Below are positions 46,018-58,341 of a DNA stretch of 64,000 nucleotides, in pieces. The notes under the pieces are model-generated. The model was not told where the DNA came from, made no database searches, and saw nothing but the letters and a program-made list of their open reading frames with translations. The stretch's first letter is position 1, and every line of letters begins with the position of its first letter. A program made the translations under genes and the position numbers. This DNA comes from Ectocarpus siliculosus (taxonomy: Eukaryota > Sar > Phaeophyceae > Ectocarpales > Ectocarpaceae), in NCBI GenBank assembly GCA_000310025.1, contig FN648511.1, positions 90,053 through 154,052 of the forward strand. Direction: 5' to 3'.

Positions 46018-46990
46018 TTTTTTTTTTTTTTTCTTAATATGACACAACGAATCCATCTCTATCATAGAAAAGAGTCTGAGACAGATTAGCAATGAATTCA
46101 TAGCGTCAGAAAGTACCTGTGTCTACGGTTTCCCAGACAGCATATAGGGACATCTCCCCTGCGGGTAACAGGCTCAACAAGACAGTTTGGTAGCTGTCTT
46201 GTGTGTCTCATATATGTTATGTTGGGAAGGTGTAGAAGAAATGTGTTAGGTACTGGTCGGGCGTTTTGTGTGTGGCACCCTTGTTGTAGTCGTAGGGCAT
46301 GTATGTAATCTCCCTCAGTTTTCAAACGTATTTTCAATGTGGTACGCGTATACCGGGTTGTATATTAATATGTGCGGACACACATCTCGGATCATGTGCG
46401 GGCACACGGGAGTGGTGTCACCATTTTCTTACCTTTTTGTGTAATTTCGTGTCGTTTAATGTGCAAATGGCGCGGGAGAACTTTCATCATTGCCTCCTGA
46501 CGTGGTCGCCGATAGAGGCGTGTGGTTGAGGTTTCATTACCGACATGTGGGTGTGTGTTAAATGCAGTGGGTATGGTTACCTATCTCGCCCGTGTGTAGG
46601 CAGACGGTATGGCTACCTCTCCCATTAGTAGGGAGCGTGGACCACAGGTAAAGACAGGGTCCATCATTTCATGTATGTTACAACTTAATTTGTATTTGGC
46701 ATGAGAGGAATAAATAAGAGGTTGTTCTAGTTTGTAAGGAACTTTGACGGTGCATGGGCACGAGGAGTACTCCCTGTGTCCGTGTTGTACCCAGGTCTTG
46801 TCGCATCATCAGTTGTCGCATCAGTTGGCAGCACGTGTCATGGACAGGTAGACGTGGAATGGCGGCGACAGGTGAAGCGCGGCGACAGGTGAAGGCAGCC
46901 GCAGTATGTTGTGCATGGTGGCATGTTGGGCTTGTACATAGCGTAGTCCATCCTTCGACCACACACAAAGGAGTTTGTTCGTACCTGTGG
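46018..46990 (+). repeat. Repeat block P, copy 1
   Basis: Begins with poly-T then CTTAATATGACACAACGAA, runs through CCCCTGCGGGTAACAGGC and GGTACTGGTCGGGCGTTTTG, and ends ACACAAAGGAGTTTGTTCGT. Copy 2 lies at 48988-50320 and a truncated copy 3 at 50326-50622, all in the same direction. No coding potential recognised. Confidence 0.85.
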
Positions 46991-47697
46991 GGATTTTTCG
47001 GAGTCCTGGGTCAGCCAAAAGCAGCAGCAAGGAGCAAATGCAGTGCAGTATGCTACTACAGCTTTACAGTCCGTCCTCCTCAGGTCCTATCGGAGATGAT
47101 TAGTATCGCACAACGGCTGGATCCGAAATGCCGGCTAGCTCCGCAATCCAAGAGAGGTGGGTGGCTGAGCTAAAAACGGAATGACTGCATGCGTGCTCCT
47201 CTCAGCAGATTGATGTGGCTGGCTGGCTCTTTGAAGTGCAGATTTCAGCGGAGTTTGTCGGAATTCCCAATTTTTCCGTTGCCACCTGGGTGTATGGGAG
47301 TTTTACATGAAAGGTGCACAGAAATCGATTATCCTAATTGCAAGGGACACGTTTCATTTTCAGTGTTCCCCCTTGCGGTTTCGACGGTCAAATATGCGGT
47401 TGCCCACAGATTTTCGCATCGCTATAAGCTATCAAGCTCCTAATGAAGTATGTGTGTGCAGTTTTGGTAGCGCAAAAAGCAAATTGAACGGGAATTTTAC
47501 GTCATAAATTACATACCAGCGAGCTTATTGATTATACAGATAGACATTACACAACATAACAACATTTCAGGAATTGCTGAACAAAAGAATGAAACACTTC
47601 CTAATAAAGCGAAACATAATCAAAACAAAACCAACACATGATAGCACGTAAGCTAATCTAACAAGAAGTCGTTCGTATCTTTTCATCCACCAAAAAC

Positions 47698-48520
47698 TTA
47701 TTTATGTTGTCGGTCAATGGTCGTCTGTTTCACCAACTCCAACTCTCCGTGTACTGTCCTATACCCCGGTCCTTCAAGTTCTGCTTTGGCTAACCTAATA
47801 TAGCACGCCTTACATGTGATACAAATGCAGTTGGCCGCTTTGTCGACTCTCGTAAACACCACCTTCTTGTGCAATTGGTGAAAGGATGCCCTAGCTGCAG
47901 CAAAATCTATGTGGTTCGTAAGAGGCTTAAAAACTTCCTTGTCCGCGTCAGTCACTGCTGTTTGTTCTATCGCGTCGTACAAAGCATCTTGCCAGTCCTC
48001 ACTGTCACCGCGTGGTACCTTGAGTTCATGACATAATAAGTCGCCAACGTACGATTCTGTGGCATCTATGAGCGATTTAAAGAAAGACAATTTATTCAAG
48101 GCCTCCGCCTTTTCTGCTCTAAAACCAGCTTGCAGGTTTAGCACAGCTGCAGCGTTGGCATCGTATGCACCAGCAGGGATATTCCCTCTGTCTTTTGCAG
48201 TGGCTAACCAGATGTCTCGTCTTCTCCACAGCGAGTAGCATAATGCATTGTGGGTGGTTGCTTTCCGACGCCTGTTTCGATCGCTCGTAAACCAAGCGCA
48301 TTTTCCCGACCTTAGTGTTCGGGTCCCATGTGTGATTTGGTCGAGGTCTTTTTCTACCTCTACCTCGCGGTGTTTCCCCATGGCATTGGTTTCAGTATCG
48401 TCGATAATAACATCTTGGTACAATTTGACTTCACCGAGTGAAGTTCCAGTAGCCTTCCTCGCACACAGAGTCCAGGCGGTGGTCCAGTAGATGTGTGTTT
48501 GTCCGTGGTGTGTTTAGCAA
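47698..48520 (-). CDS. Large ORF, 5' truncated, possibly from a mobile element
   Basis: The minus-strand frame is open from a TAA near 48520 to the stop at 47698, about 273 codons, the longest continuous ORF in the spacer. No ATG occurs before residue 60 or so, so the 5' part is missing; poly-G and a 100-N gap lie just upstream. It reads HIYWTTAWTLCARKATGTSL, then DIWLATAKDRGNIPAGAYDA, and near the C-terminus KVVFTRVDKAANCICITCKA followed by CYIRLAKAEL. The block VDKAxNxxxxxCKxxY reminds me of a conserved segment in some eukaryotic reverse-transcriptase-type mobile-element proteins, but I cannot confirm this without a search and no catalytic motif is present. Protein-like composition supports a real, or recently real, gene. 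Confidence 0.5.
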
Positions 48521-48572
48521 AGGTAGTACGAGGAAAGGGAGGAGGGGGAGGGGTGGGGGGGGGGGGGGGGGT

Positions 48573-48672
48573 NNNNNNNNNNNNNNNNNNNNNNNNNNNN
48601 NNNNNNNNNNNNNNNNNNNNNNNNNNNNNNNNNNNNNNNNNNNNNNNNNNNNNNNNNNNNNNNNNNNNNNNN
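48573..48672. other. Assembly gap (100 N) flanked by poly-G
   Basis: Both flanks are G runs with GGTGGGG. The gap probably marks a G-rich simple repeat or a G-quadruplex that stopped sequencing. True size unknown. Confidence 0.9.
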
Positions 48673-48934
48673 GGTGGGGGGGGGGGGGGGGTTGGGGAAT
48701 GGTAAAGAAGTTAATATAGTGTAAAGTGTTAAAAATTGTGTGTGTCGTGCTGAGTTCGGCATTCTTTGGGCAGAGTAGTGATGTAGTACTAACAATATGT
48801 GGTTAACATGAGGATATTCCTAGTCGGACACCGACGAGGTTTGTCACTATATGCATAAGGATACAAATATGATTAGCTACAGAGTTAGTGTTATCATGAT
48901 ATCACTTTTATATTACAACTCTGCATCGTCACAG

Positions 48935-48990
48935 GTCACATGAAAAACAAGTGCCATTTCATAATTTTCCATTCGCTATTGCCCCGCTAT
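48935..48990 (-). repeat. Short inverted match to the inner edge of the left arm
   Basis: Reverse complement of 40267-40322 (GGGGCAATAGCGAATGGAAA and following bases). It continues the left-arm sequence beyond the arm boundary and abuts copy 2 of block P, showing that the spacer is a mosaic. Confidence 0.75.
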
Positions 48991-49333
48991 TTTTTTTTTT
49001 TTTCTTAATATGACACAACGAAACCATCTCTATCATAGAAAAGAGTCTGAGACAGATTAGCAATGGATTCATAGCGTCAGAAAATACCTGTATATCTACG
49101 ATTTCCCAGAGACATCTCCCCTGCGGGTAACAGGCTCAACAAGACAGTTTGATAGCTGTCTTGCGTGTCTCATATATGTTACGTTGGGAAGGTGCAGATG
49201 ATATTATATGTGTTAGGTACTGGTCGGGCGTTTTGTGTGTGGCACCCTTTTAGTCGTAGGGCATGCAATCTCCCTCAGTTTTCAAACGTATTTTCAATGT
49301 GGTACGCGTATGTACCGGGTATTTGAGTATGTA

Positions 49334-49364
<31 letters not shown>

Positions 49365-50320
49365 CTTGTCTTCACATTAAAAACCGTTCCGATCTCTCTC
49401 TACCCAGTACCTTCGTATGTCCGTACTGATCCAACACTCGACGCGGTCGATTCCCGTGGTCACAGGTTAACTTACCCCTAAAAAGGTACACTCAAATAAA
49501 CTGGCCCCGAGGGGCCCGCAAGTCAATAGAAATCAACGACAGATATTCTGGAATCCTCCACTCCCTCTTCGCGCTATGCGAGGTATCAACTGAGACTAGC
49601 AGTCACTATCTATCGTGGGCCGGAGAGAAAGAGGTACACCCCCTTGGTTCAATCTTGGTACTTCACAACGCAAGCAGAGACAAGGCCATCTGGGTAAATG
49701 TATATGTGTGGATACATTTCGCGAGTATGTATGTGCGGACACACGGGCGTGGTCTCACCATTTTCTTACCTTTTTGTGTAATTTCGTGTAATTCGTGCTG
49801 TTAAATCTGCAAACGGCACGGGAGAACATTCTTTCATCATTGCCTCCTGACGTGGTCGCCGATAGAGGCATGTGGTTGAGGTTTCATCACCGACATGTGG
49901 GTGTGTGTTAAATGCAGTGGGTATGGCTACCTATCTCGCCCGTGTGTAGGCAGAAGGTATGGCTACCTCTCCCACTAGTAGGCAGCGTGGACCACAAGTA
50001 AAGACAGGGTCGATCATTTCATGTATTATGTTACATCATCATTTGTATTTGGCATGAGAGGAAAAAGAGGTTGTTCTAGTTTGTAAGGAATTTTGACGGT
50101 GTATGGGCAAGGGGGAGTACTCCCTGTGTCCATGTTGTACCCAGGTGTCGTCGCATCAGTTGTCGCATCAGTTGGCAGCACGTGTCATGGACAGGTAGAC
50201 GTGGAATGGCGGCGACAGGTGAAGGCAGCTGCAGTATGTTGTGCATGGTGTAGTCCATCACACAAAGGAGCGCAGTCCATCATTCGACCACACATAAAGG
50301 AGTTTGTTCGTACCTGTGTA
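48988..50320 (+). repeat. Repeat block P, copy 2, with an R1 insertion
   Basis: Collinear with copy 1 except for about 350 bp at 49335-49685, which contains dispersed repeat R1. After the insertion the alignment resumes at ATGTGCGGACACAC (49729). Confidence 0.85.
49335..49545 (+). repeat. Dispersed repeat R1, copy 4
   Basis: Nine GTT units, then TCTTCACATTAAAAACCGTT, CAGTACCTTCGTATGTCCGT and the T-arm-like GGTCGATTCCCGTGG (49445-49459). It ends with AAATAAACTGG and a GGCCC/GGGCC hairpin. Its presence in only one of the block P copies shows it inserted after block P duplicated. Confidence 0.6.
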
Positions 50321-50325
50321 CTTTT

Positions 50326-50622
50326 GTTTTTTTATTTTTCTTAATATGACACAACGAAACCATCTCTTTCATAGAAAAGAGTCTGAGACAGATAAGCAAT
50401 GGATTCATAGCGTCAGAAAGTACCTGTATGTCTACGATTTCCCAGACAGCATATAGGGGCATCTCCCCTGCGGGTAACAGGCCCAACAAGACAGTTTGGT
50501 AGCTGTCTTGTGTGTCTCATATATGTTCTGTTGGGAAGGTGCAGATGATATGTGTTAGGTACTGGTCGGGCGTTTTGTGTGTGGCACCCTTTTAAACGTA
50601 TTTTCAATGTGGTACGCGTACC
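50326..50622 (+). repeat. Repeat block P, truncated copy 3
   Basis: Starts with TTTATTTTTCTTAATATGAC and stops at GGTACGCGTA, where the right inverted-repeat arm begins (50623). Confidence 0.85.
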
Positions 50623-53600
50623 GTTTCGCCCCCTGCAGTTCCACCGCCTTCTTCACTCAGCAGTACATTGCATACATCGCCACCCCGACTGGACGCAGCC
50701 CGCCCTGTCCCTGCTGAGCTCTGGTTCATTCCCGTACTGGTAGTAGTGCCATCTACTCCTGCCTCGCCATGAAGGCGAGAGGCTGCGTCGTGTTGAATAA
50801 TGCAGTCATAGGTAGCTGTTAGCTGTGGCCTGTGGGCTGTGTGCTGGGTGGATCGACCGGGCGAAAAATGAAATGATGCCGGAATGGAACGCAGCGCGAG
50901 GGGAGCGCCTGAGACGTGTGTGCATTTCCTCTTGCTTTCATGGCCTTCGCCTTGCCGCGCTGTGTGAGTACACCTAGTTTCCTGAGCTGGTGCAAACCAA
51001 GCTCGTCGATCTGTGTCATCGCATGATAACAAGAAGTGTCGCTTCATCATCATCCTTTCTCTATTGCCCTGCTATTTTGGCCGTTTCGCCCCAGAAGTTC
51101 CACCGCCTTCCTCCCCGGCCTTGCCGTTGCTTTGGCCCGCCTTCCTTAGCCGTGTCGCCCCCCGCAGTTCCACCGCCTTCGATGGAACATCGCTTCACGT
51201 ATTGGAATCGGGCCGCCCGCTCCTTGCTGAGTTCCGACCTGCTCACCCCCACGCTCGGGTTGATGCCACTGTGTCCTGCCTCGCCGTGAAGGTGAGAGGC
51301 CGCTGTTATTTTGAACGGTACATCAGGGTGGGAATGGGGTTGCTGCTGCTTCCTGTAGGATACAGAGTAGTCCAATATACGCGGCCAGCATCGAACATGT
51401 GTGGTACTGGTGTACATGTGTTTCGATGTTTGGCGAGACGAATCGATGCAAAGAAGAGGTGTATCCATATGTGCTAGCAACCCATATGTGAAGAGCAGGG
51501 ACAGAACGCGAAGTAGGTGTTGACAACATATGTCGTTCATACGCTACTGCAGTGGGCATGATCACCCGTCGCGGTAGGGACGAGATGGATTTTTTCGTTA
51601 ACCTGTTCTCTTGCTTTGGGTCGGCGGGCGCAGGTGGTGTGCAGTCGATGATTGGAAGGCTCATCCCGTATCTCGAGAAATCAAACGTGATGAATGCTGT
51701 GTGGTCGATGTTGAAACTGGCATGTTCGGCGACACAGACGCTCGGGATCACAACGCTTTCGTGCGACAGCAGTTGTGGACCATACATACCTAGCAACTTC
51801 GCCTCCACGGAGCTTGCTCACCTACTGCTGTAAATCCATGATACTCTGTTGGGGGCGAGGTACATACTGTACTTTAGTTCATCTCAATTTCCCGTTGACC
51901 CCGTGAAACGCCCTTTGTAACAGCTATGGAGTCACGGCGCACGTGTGCCTATCCATGTCCCTACAGTAGATTCAAGAACACTATTGATGCTTGGTGATGT
52001 TTGGTGCGGCTAATTTCCGTTGACAGTGAGCAGGAGGCTGACGATTGACTGCGTATGTATGGCTGACATAGAGTATTCCAATACCGATCGTATCTTCGAA
52101 ACATTCCGCGCTCACGTACTGTAGATGGAGACCGACACGGACAACGAAGGTTTGGGGGCCAGTTCAGTCAGGGCTATGGCCGCGCAAGAAGACACGAACA
52201 ACGGGGACACCAGGCAAGGGCAAAACATGAGCAGGCTACATCGACAAATATCACAGAAAAGAAGTTGTAGTACAGTATTGTAGTACAGCTGTAGGATAAC
52301 GTGTAAACGGTACAGCAGTAGGATTGGTTCTCCACCTACTGTTGAGTCGCGAGAGTCGTTGAGAATCCTCTCGGACAGATTGCAGCATGGTCTACGCGGT
52401 GAGAAGCAGTAGGGTTGATTCTCCCTCTGCTGTCGAGTCGCGAGTGTCGTTGAAAAACCTCTCGGACAACACAGCAGTAGGATTGATTCTCATCCATCAA
52501 TGTTCGAGTCCCGAGTGTCGTTGAAAAACCTCTCGGGCAGAACGCAGTATGGATTGTAGAGTTATCGATTCTATCACGGGACATAAAAACTATCCTGCTA
52601 TCACTTGTTGGGACAATGTAGCATATTGACGGTGAGTGGGTTTTCCTTTTTCGGGTGAACGTACCCCCGCCAAAATGTTCTGTTTCCAACAGCCTCAATA
52701 TAGAAGTTTTGTTTTGGAATATTGCGTGTGCATAACTGTAGGGTGTATCTAAAAAATAAACACCAGCCTGCACTGCTGTAGAATCCCCTGGAGGTCGGGG
52801 TAACCCCTACCGACCTACCCATACTATGAGCACAGCGTGCGCTAGGTTGAAGCACACAATGTTCCTACCTTTCTCCCCCGAATGAATACAATAGTCCCTA
52901 CACAAACAAGGACGCAGAAGCGACCCGTACCTACTCCCCCAAGGGAATATCGAGTCATTTCTCCTTCACTTGGCGTCGTCGGCAGGGTTCCCCCCCTGTC
53001 CTGTTTCGTTCCCGATTCAGTTGTGTGATGTATTCCTTTGACAGCTTTGGCTGAAGCTTGGTTTCTTGGTTGCATGTTCAAATCTCCCGACACTTTCTCG
53101 TACCTCCATCAGGTATTTCCTAGAGTGGCTGTCATTTGTGTTGGTCTGTTCTGTGTGCTTACCTCCTTGAACACCCCAACGGTGCTCGAAAAACGTTACG
53201 CTGCACGCCCTCCAAAGTAAGAAAGCTTCGTTGTTTCACAGTTCGTGTTTCTTTTTGTCATGGTAAGCGTGCCTGAAAGCCTGCGCCAAGGCCTTGATGG
53301 TGAGAAAACCACACACGACAATCATCCACATAGCATCCATCCTCGAATCAGTCTTCAGTGAAGCAAATGGCCCGGAGCAGCAGCACGCCTCTGCGCGCGA
53401 GAACAAAGAAACTCCAATGCTCGACGTACACGGCAGAACTCACGTAGAAGCTCCCGATTATGCTTAGTGTCCCGATCCACCTCCTGCCTCGTCCGCCTAA
53501 AATACTGGGTTCCGACAAACGTTTCAGTGCTTAAAACGACGCAAACCCCGGCCAAAAAGCCGTTGCGGGGTGCGTTTACGCCCCCTCGAGCTTTCGTTTC

Positions 53601-54679
53601 CTTCGCCCACCTCTTCTTCCTCCTCCCCCCCATGCTCCTACTCGTCCTCTTGCTGTTCGCCCCCTCCCTCCTCGTCTTCTCCCCCATCCCCCTCTTCGTC
53701 TTCCTCACTGTTCTACCCCTCTTCGCTGGACTCTGAGTCTATTTCTACTGCGTGCCCCTACCAATTTGGTTCGCCTTGAATAGATGAAATATTTACCCCC
53801 TATACTATACGGTGTCCCTTTGTATATTGGAATTGATACAGTCGTGTTTCGTATAGTGTTTTGTATGGCTTTGAGCGGGAAGTGGTCGCTTCGTATCCCC
53901 TCCCTTACAACAAATCTCGAAAAACAGTGGGTACCTACTGTAGGTGGGGGGAAACAAGTTGATTTTCATATTTCACAGTATACCTCCCGGTTTGTTTGTC
54001 TTTTGGGTCTGGTATCGCGTCTGACTGAGGATTTCGGATATTTTGCGTTTGGTTTCTAGAAGATTTTCGTTTTCTGGGGGGGGGTACAATTGTAAATGCG
54101 TGTGGCTACGGAAGGCGCCCGCGTCAGATGGACCGGTACAGATATTGCAATGCACGAACCAGAGACCGGAACGATTTTGAGGTGGAGACAACAACAACTT
54201 AGTGTGCATCGAGCCCCCACGATAGTGCCCGGTAATTTAATACGGTATTGGCCATCACGGGGTACTTGGTGCGAGAAGCAGCCACCACGCACCTTTACGC
54301 TACGTGGTAGTACATATAATATCGTTCGTCGGTAAAAACAGCCACGGTATTACACGGTGCGCAGGATTGGAAGAACATTCGGTGTTACACCCACGTCTCG
54401 CTTTGACGTGGGCAATGAAAACATCAACTTTGACATCCACTATCCGCCCATGCCGTTAACTTGCTCTACAAACAAATAATATCGCACATACACTCGATGT
54501 CGACACTCGCATGCTACCCAATGCAAGATGCCCTTGGGTGCGCCATTTGCTTCCCTGGCGTCAAGACAACACAACGGAGGATGACACATGCCTTTGATTT
54601 TCTGCACGGCCACAAACTTTAGGGACGACGGGCCAAGTGTACATGACATCGGAACTAGAGGGAGAAATATCGCAACAGT

Positions 54680-54967
54680 TTGATTCGCCTAAACCAGACG
54701 TTTTCGATTATGTCCTCGAACAAACGAGCCCCCCTCTTGACAAACAACGTGCTCATGTATAACTGTAGGGAAAACGTTGTGATGCCTCAAGAAATATCTA
54801 CCCAAACACGGCATAATCTATTTGCTGAATATACATCAAAATCAATCAGGGACCTCAACTTGTTATTAGTCTCTTCACCGCTTTACACAAGTACCAACTC
54901 CAATAGCAAATCGTGTGCCGTATCAATTCTCTGCAGATTGATTCAAGGCCACTCAACCCGAGCCTAA
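54680..54967 (+). other. Mirror copy of the identical 95-codon ORF
   Basis: Encodes the same 95 residues as 36045-35758. Function unknown. Confidence 0.35.
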
Positions 54968-55561
54968 CGCCGATTCCCACTGCAGCTCAACATGCATGTA
55001 TTGTGCCGATTGTGGCTCCTTTTCGTCCCCCTCGCCACCTCGCCTGATTCCAGATGATCCTGTCTGTCACTCTACCACGGCCCAACTTCCTGCTGTCACT
55101 TGTTGGGAGTAAATCGTTTCCCACACCGCTTGTCAATGGCCAGCATATTGTCTTGTTCTCTATGCCACGGCTCGATCCTGAGCCCAATCATGGGGCATCA
55201 GGATGTCTCGCTGTCGATCTGGACTGATTCGTCTCTCTCTATCCACGGCCTCCTCATCCCACATGCTCCAATGTTCCCATTCCCCCCGCAAGTGCGTTGC
55301 GCGGAAGCGTCACCTCCCCCTCAGCGGTAGGCCTCTCAGCATCGTCGCGAACCCTCTTCGGGTTTACCCTTGTCCGTCCCCGCTTGAGCTGACCGCCCGC
55401 CTTTGTCCGTGTCAAAATCGTTCGGGCGTGTAAGCTTACGAGTTGAAAACACTATAGTGTAGAGTTGTGTGTGTTCAGTAGGGCAGCATGCGTGCAACAT
55501 GTGGCAAGCATATGAGCGAAGTCAGAGAGAGACGTTGATGTGTTCAACGCGTAACGCCCGA

Positions 55562-55993
55562 TTAGCATTCTCCGCCAGTGCATACATAAACAATCTCTAC
55601 AGCGACGGATGGTACGTCCGGTGTTACTCTGCGTTCTCTCTCCCGAACTATCGTCTTTCGCTTGGAGACGAGTGCTCGATGTACGTGCGGTATCAACAAC
55701 GATGCTCGATATCTCTGTTGCTTGAACAAAGCACGGTGATCAAAAGCATCATTGTTTTCACCGCCGAGCTCTTCTAAAGAATGGTTCACAATGCTCCTGA
55801 ACTCCTTCTCAGGTACACGGAGGCACCAATGTGTTCGGTGGAAATGTTCTGTCTGATCATACGTGACCAAGCCCTCCCGTTCGTGCCGGTCGGAGCGAGT
55901 GTCAGCATCACAACCACGTGGAACGCGAATGTTGTTCAATAGCAATACCGAGGAGCACAGTAGTGGTATGCCATCGCCATACAGAATATACAA
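55562..55993 (-). other. Mirror copy of the 127-codon arm ORF, longer start
   Basis: 143 codons here (MYILYGDGIPLLCSSV precedes the shared part), one residue different over the shared 127. Function unknown. Confidence 0.35.
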
Positions 55994-57168
55994 TATAGGC
56001 TTCGATAACCGTTGTCATGAAACGTCGATGACACTGTTCACGCGAATGTGCATAGTTCCACGTCCACGGCCTGCGTCCTTTCTGTAGTAACGCAAGGCCC
56101 CACAGTCATTGTAGTCGCGCTGTTTTGACCCTTGCTCTGCCTCTGCTTCTGTGTCTGTCTATTTTTCTCTCTCTACCGTTCTGTCTCTTTGTGTCTCTCT
56201 TCTTCGGTCGTTGCTGGTCCGTTGTCCACTCGCGCTGTGCCCATCATGTGTCCGTGTAGACGTGCCGAAACACGATGGTGGTGCTCGTCGGGCGCAGGAT
56301 GTGAAGACTCAGGCGGGTTGGAGTTGCACGGCCACCCGTTCAACAATGACCTCGACAAGTGCCGTGAAGTTGTCGAGATGGGCATTCCACTGCGCCTGTC
56401 TCACAGGAGGTGGGGCCATTCGAGATATTTGACGGGCGACGAGAGCTCCACGTCTTCAGTTATACTTTTCCTTTCAAAGTGGACGGTACGCATTTAGACT
56501 AGATGTCGCGAGTAAGCTGCACGGAACACTACGAAACGACTGGTGGCCGACGTCCAGTGCATGCGGTAGTCCTGGAGAACAAGATGGTGCAACGTTCAGG
56601 CTGTCTTGTCAGGAATCTGTAACTAACGTTCGGGGCATTTTCCAGGTATATTCTTCCTATTTTTCTACCGGTGTGGCGAAGAGGGGGTCGAGCATACACC
56701 GCCGCGCCCTCCATTATTCGCTGGATTAGTTGAGATTTCATGCATTCCTTAGCGTGTGTTAGGCGGGGGCGCGTGCTCATGGCCGCTGGTGATAGTATTT
56801 TTGTCTGCAAATTCGCACCATTTCGAGAACAACCAACGTCCTGATTCCGGAACTGATTCCACCATGTTTAGGCACCCCCAACGTACTTTTTTACATAGAC
56901 AGGTAGTGCTTGTGCGCAGATCCCTCTTCGATTGTGACGTTTTGAGGCTGTCATCTTATTCCTAGTACAGTCATCGTTTACTCGACCCAACTCTCATTCA
57001 CAAAAATCACGCAATCTATGTCGCATCCATCTGAATTTTGCAAGAACCTCTTCCGAATTGCACTTGCACTTTGTTGTATTTCCGTAGGGTTTGTCACTGT
57101 GGGCCATGTAGATTCGGTTGGTTCACCTCTACTTGAATGTCACACAATTGCGCGGTAGTTTCCGAGGG

Positions 57169-58341
57169 CTCTTTCGGTCGGTGTGTGCTTCGTTCATCAG
57201 TGTTTCGACAGCATATTTGAAGCTCCTCGTTCATGTTCCAACAACACCAATACCGCATCTCTCGCCCAGGGTGCAGCGTTGGAGTCGTCGCTCGCCCGAA
57301 ATAGTGCCTGCCTCTCTAGCGGCACGACGGAACAACACCGGTCAAGTGAGACCCATCTCCTTCTTTGTCGACCGTCTTTATCTGACCGGCCTTCCCTGCC
57401 CCCCCCTCCAGCCCCACAACAACGCCTTCCTTCACCTCTTGTCTCTCGTCACGAAACAAGCACGACGGCACCCCCCAATACACCCGCTTCCCTGGTGTGT
57501 AACCGTCCGCAAACAAGCCCTCCTCCGCCCACGAGGACACAGAGGGCGCCAAGACCAACAAACCGAACAAGGACCGTCGGAGACGGCCATAGGGGTTTCG
57601 TGCGTACTACCCGCACGCTCTGCTACCTTACCGCCGCCGTGCGCAGAGTATGCCAAAACCGAACCCACAAGCTGTCTAAGCAACACAGCCCTTTTCTCTC
57701 GTTATTTTGTTCACCCGGGGGCAAAAGATGGAGGGTGGTGCAAACAAGACTGCCATTTCGAAATGGCAACGGAAACAAAAAACAAGACACAAACAAAAAA
57801 CACATAACATCGTAGAAAAAAGATCCCAGATCAATTCAACGAGAGAGGCCGACGTACCTACCTCCAACCTTAAAAAAAACGCAAACTATCCAATCATAAG
57901 TAGACTCATCGTCGCCAGCACCCAAACCCTGCAACCCCCCAAGTACCTCCCCCATCAGCATGCAGTCAGTCAGTCAGTCGCTATGAAAACAACCTGCGGC
58001 ATGCCCGTCTTCTACATCAGGCACTCTTCCACAACCACCATCTACCGTCTTACCCCTGAAGTCTCTCGAGAGACTTTGTTGTTGTGACACCGACACCCGC
58101 CGCCGCAGCGACCGAGAGAGGGAGAACAAAACCTTCCGATGAATATACGTCATGCTTTGAAGTAATTCAGAAGTACATGCTTCGATCGCACCACGCACTC
58201 CCCTCCCAATACCCCGCGAGCAACAGCCGGTCGACCAATTCAGGAAAATCAAAACGCCTCTCTTCCCATTCTCCTCCTTTAGGCCTAGCGTCGATATCGG
58301 CTGTGACCCCCGCCGCAGCCGCCGCCCATCATCTGCATCTG
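57169..58341. other. Flank between the right arm and the helicase remnant
   Basis: Plus-strand frames of 210-229 codons (57118-57815) are Pro/Ser/Thr-rich and show no motif; the sequence is C-rich and low in stops by composition. It lies 3' of the helicase remnant, whose downstream exons or UTR could fall here. No gene supported. Confidence 0.4.

Larger units (their letters stand above)
50623..57168 (-). repeat. Right arm of the 6.6-kb inverted repeat
   Basis: Reverse complement of 33557-40258, without an assembly gap (6,546 bp). It carries mirror copies of the ORFs at 51061-51808, 54680-54967, 55562-55993 and 56132-56497, and of the minisatellite at 52317-52560. The flank beyond 57168 is unrelated to the flank left of 33557. 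Confidence 0.9.

Noticed and set aside
33557-57168. Interpretation of the palindrome as a simple DNA transposon with 6.6-kb terminal inverted repeats
   Set aside because: No target-site duplication at the outer edges (left flank ends GTGGCA, right flank begins CTCTTTC) and no transposase recognised. Kept only as one hypothesis.
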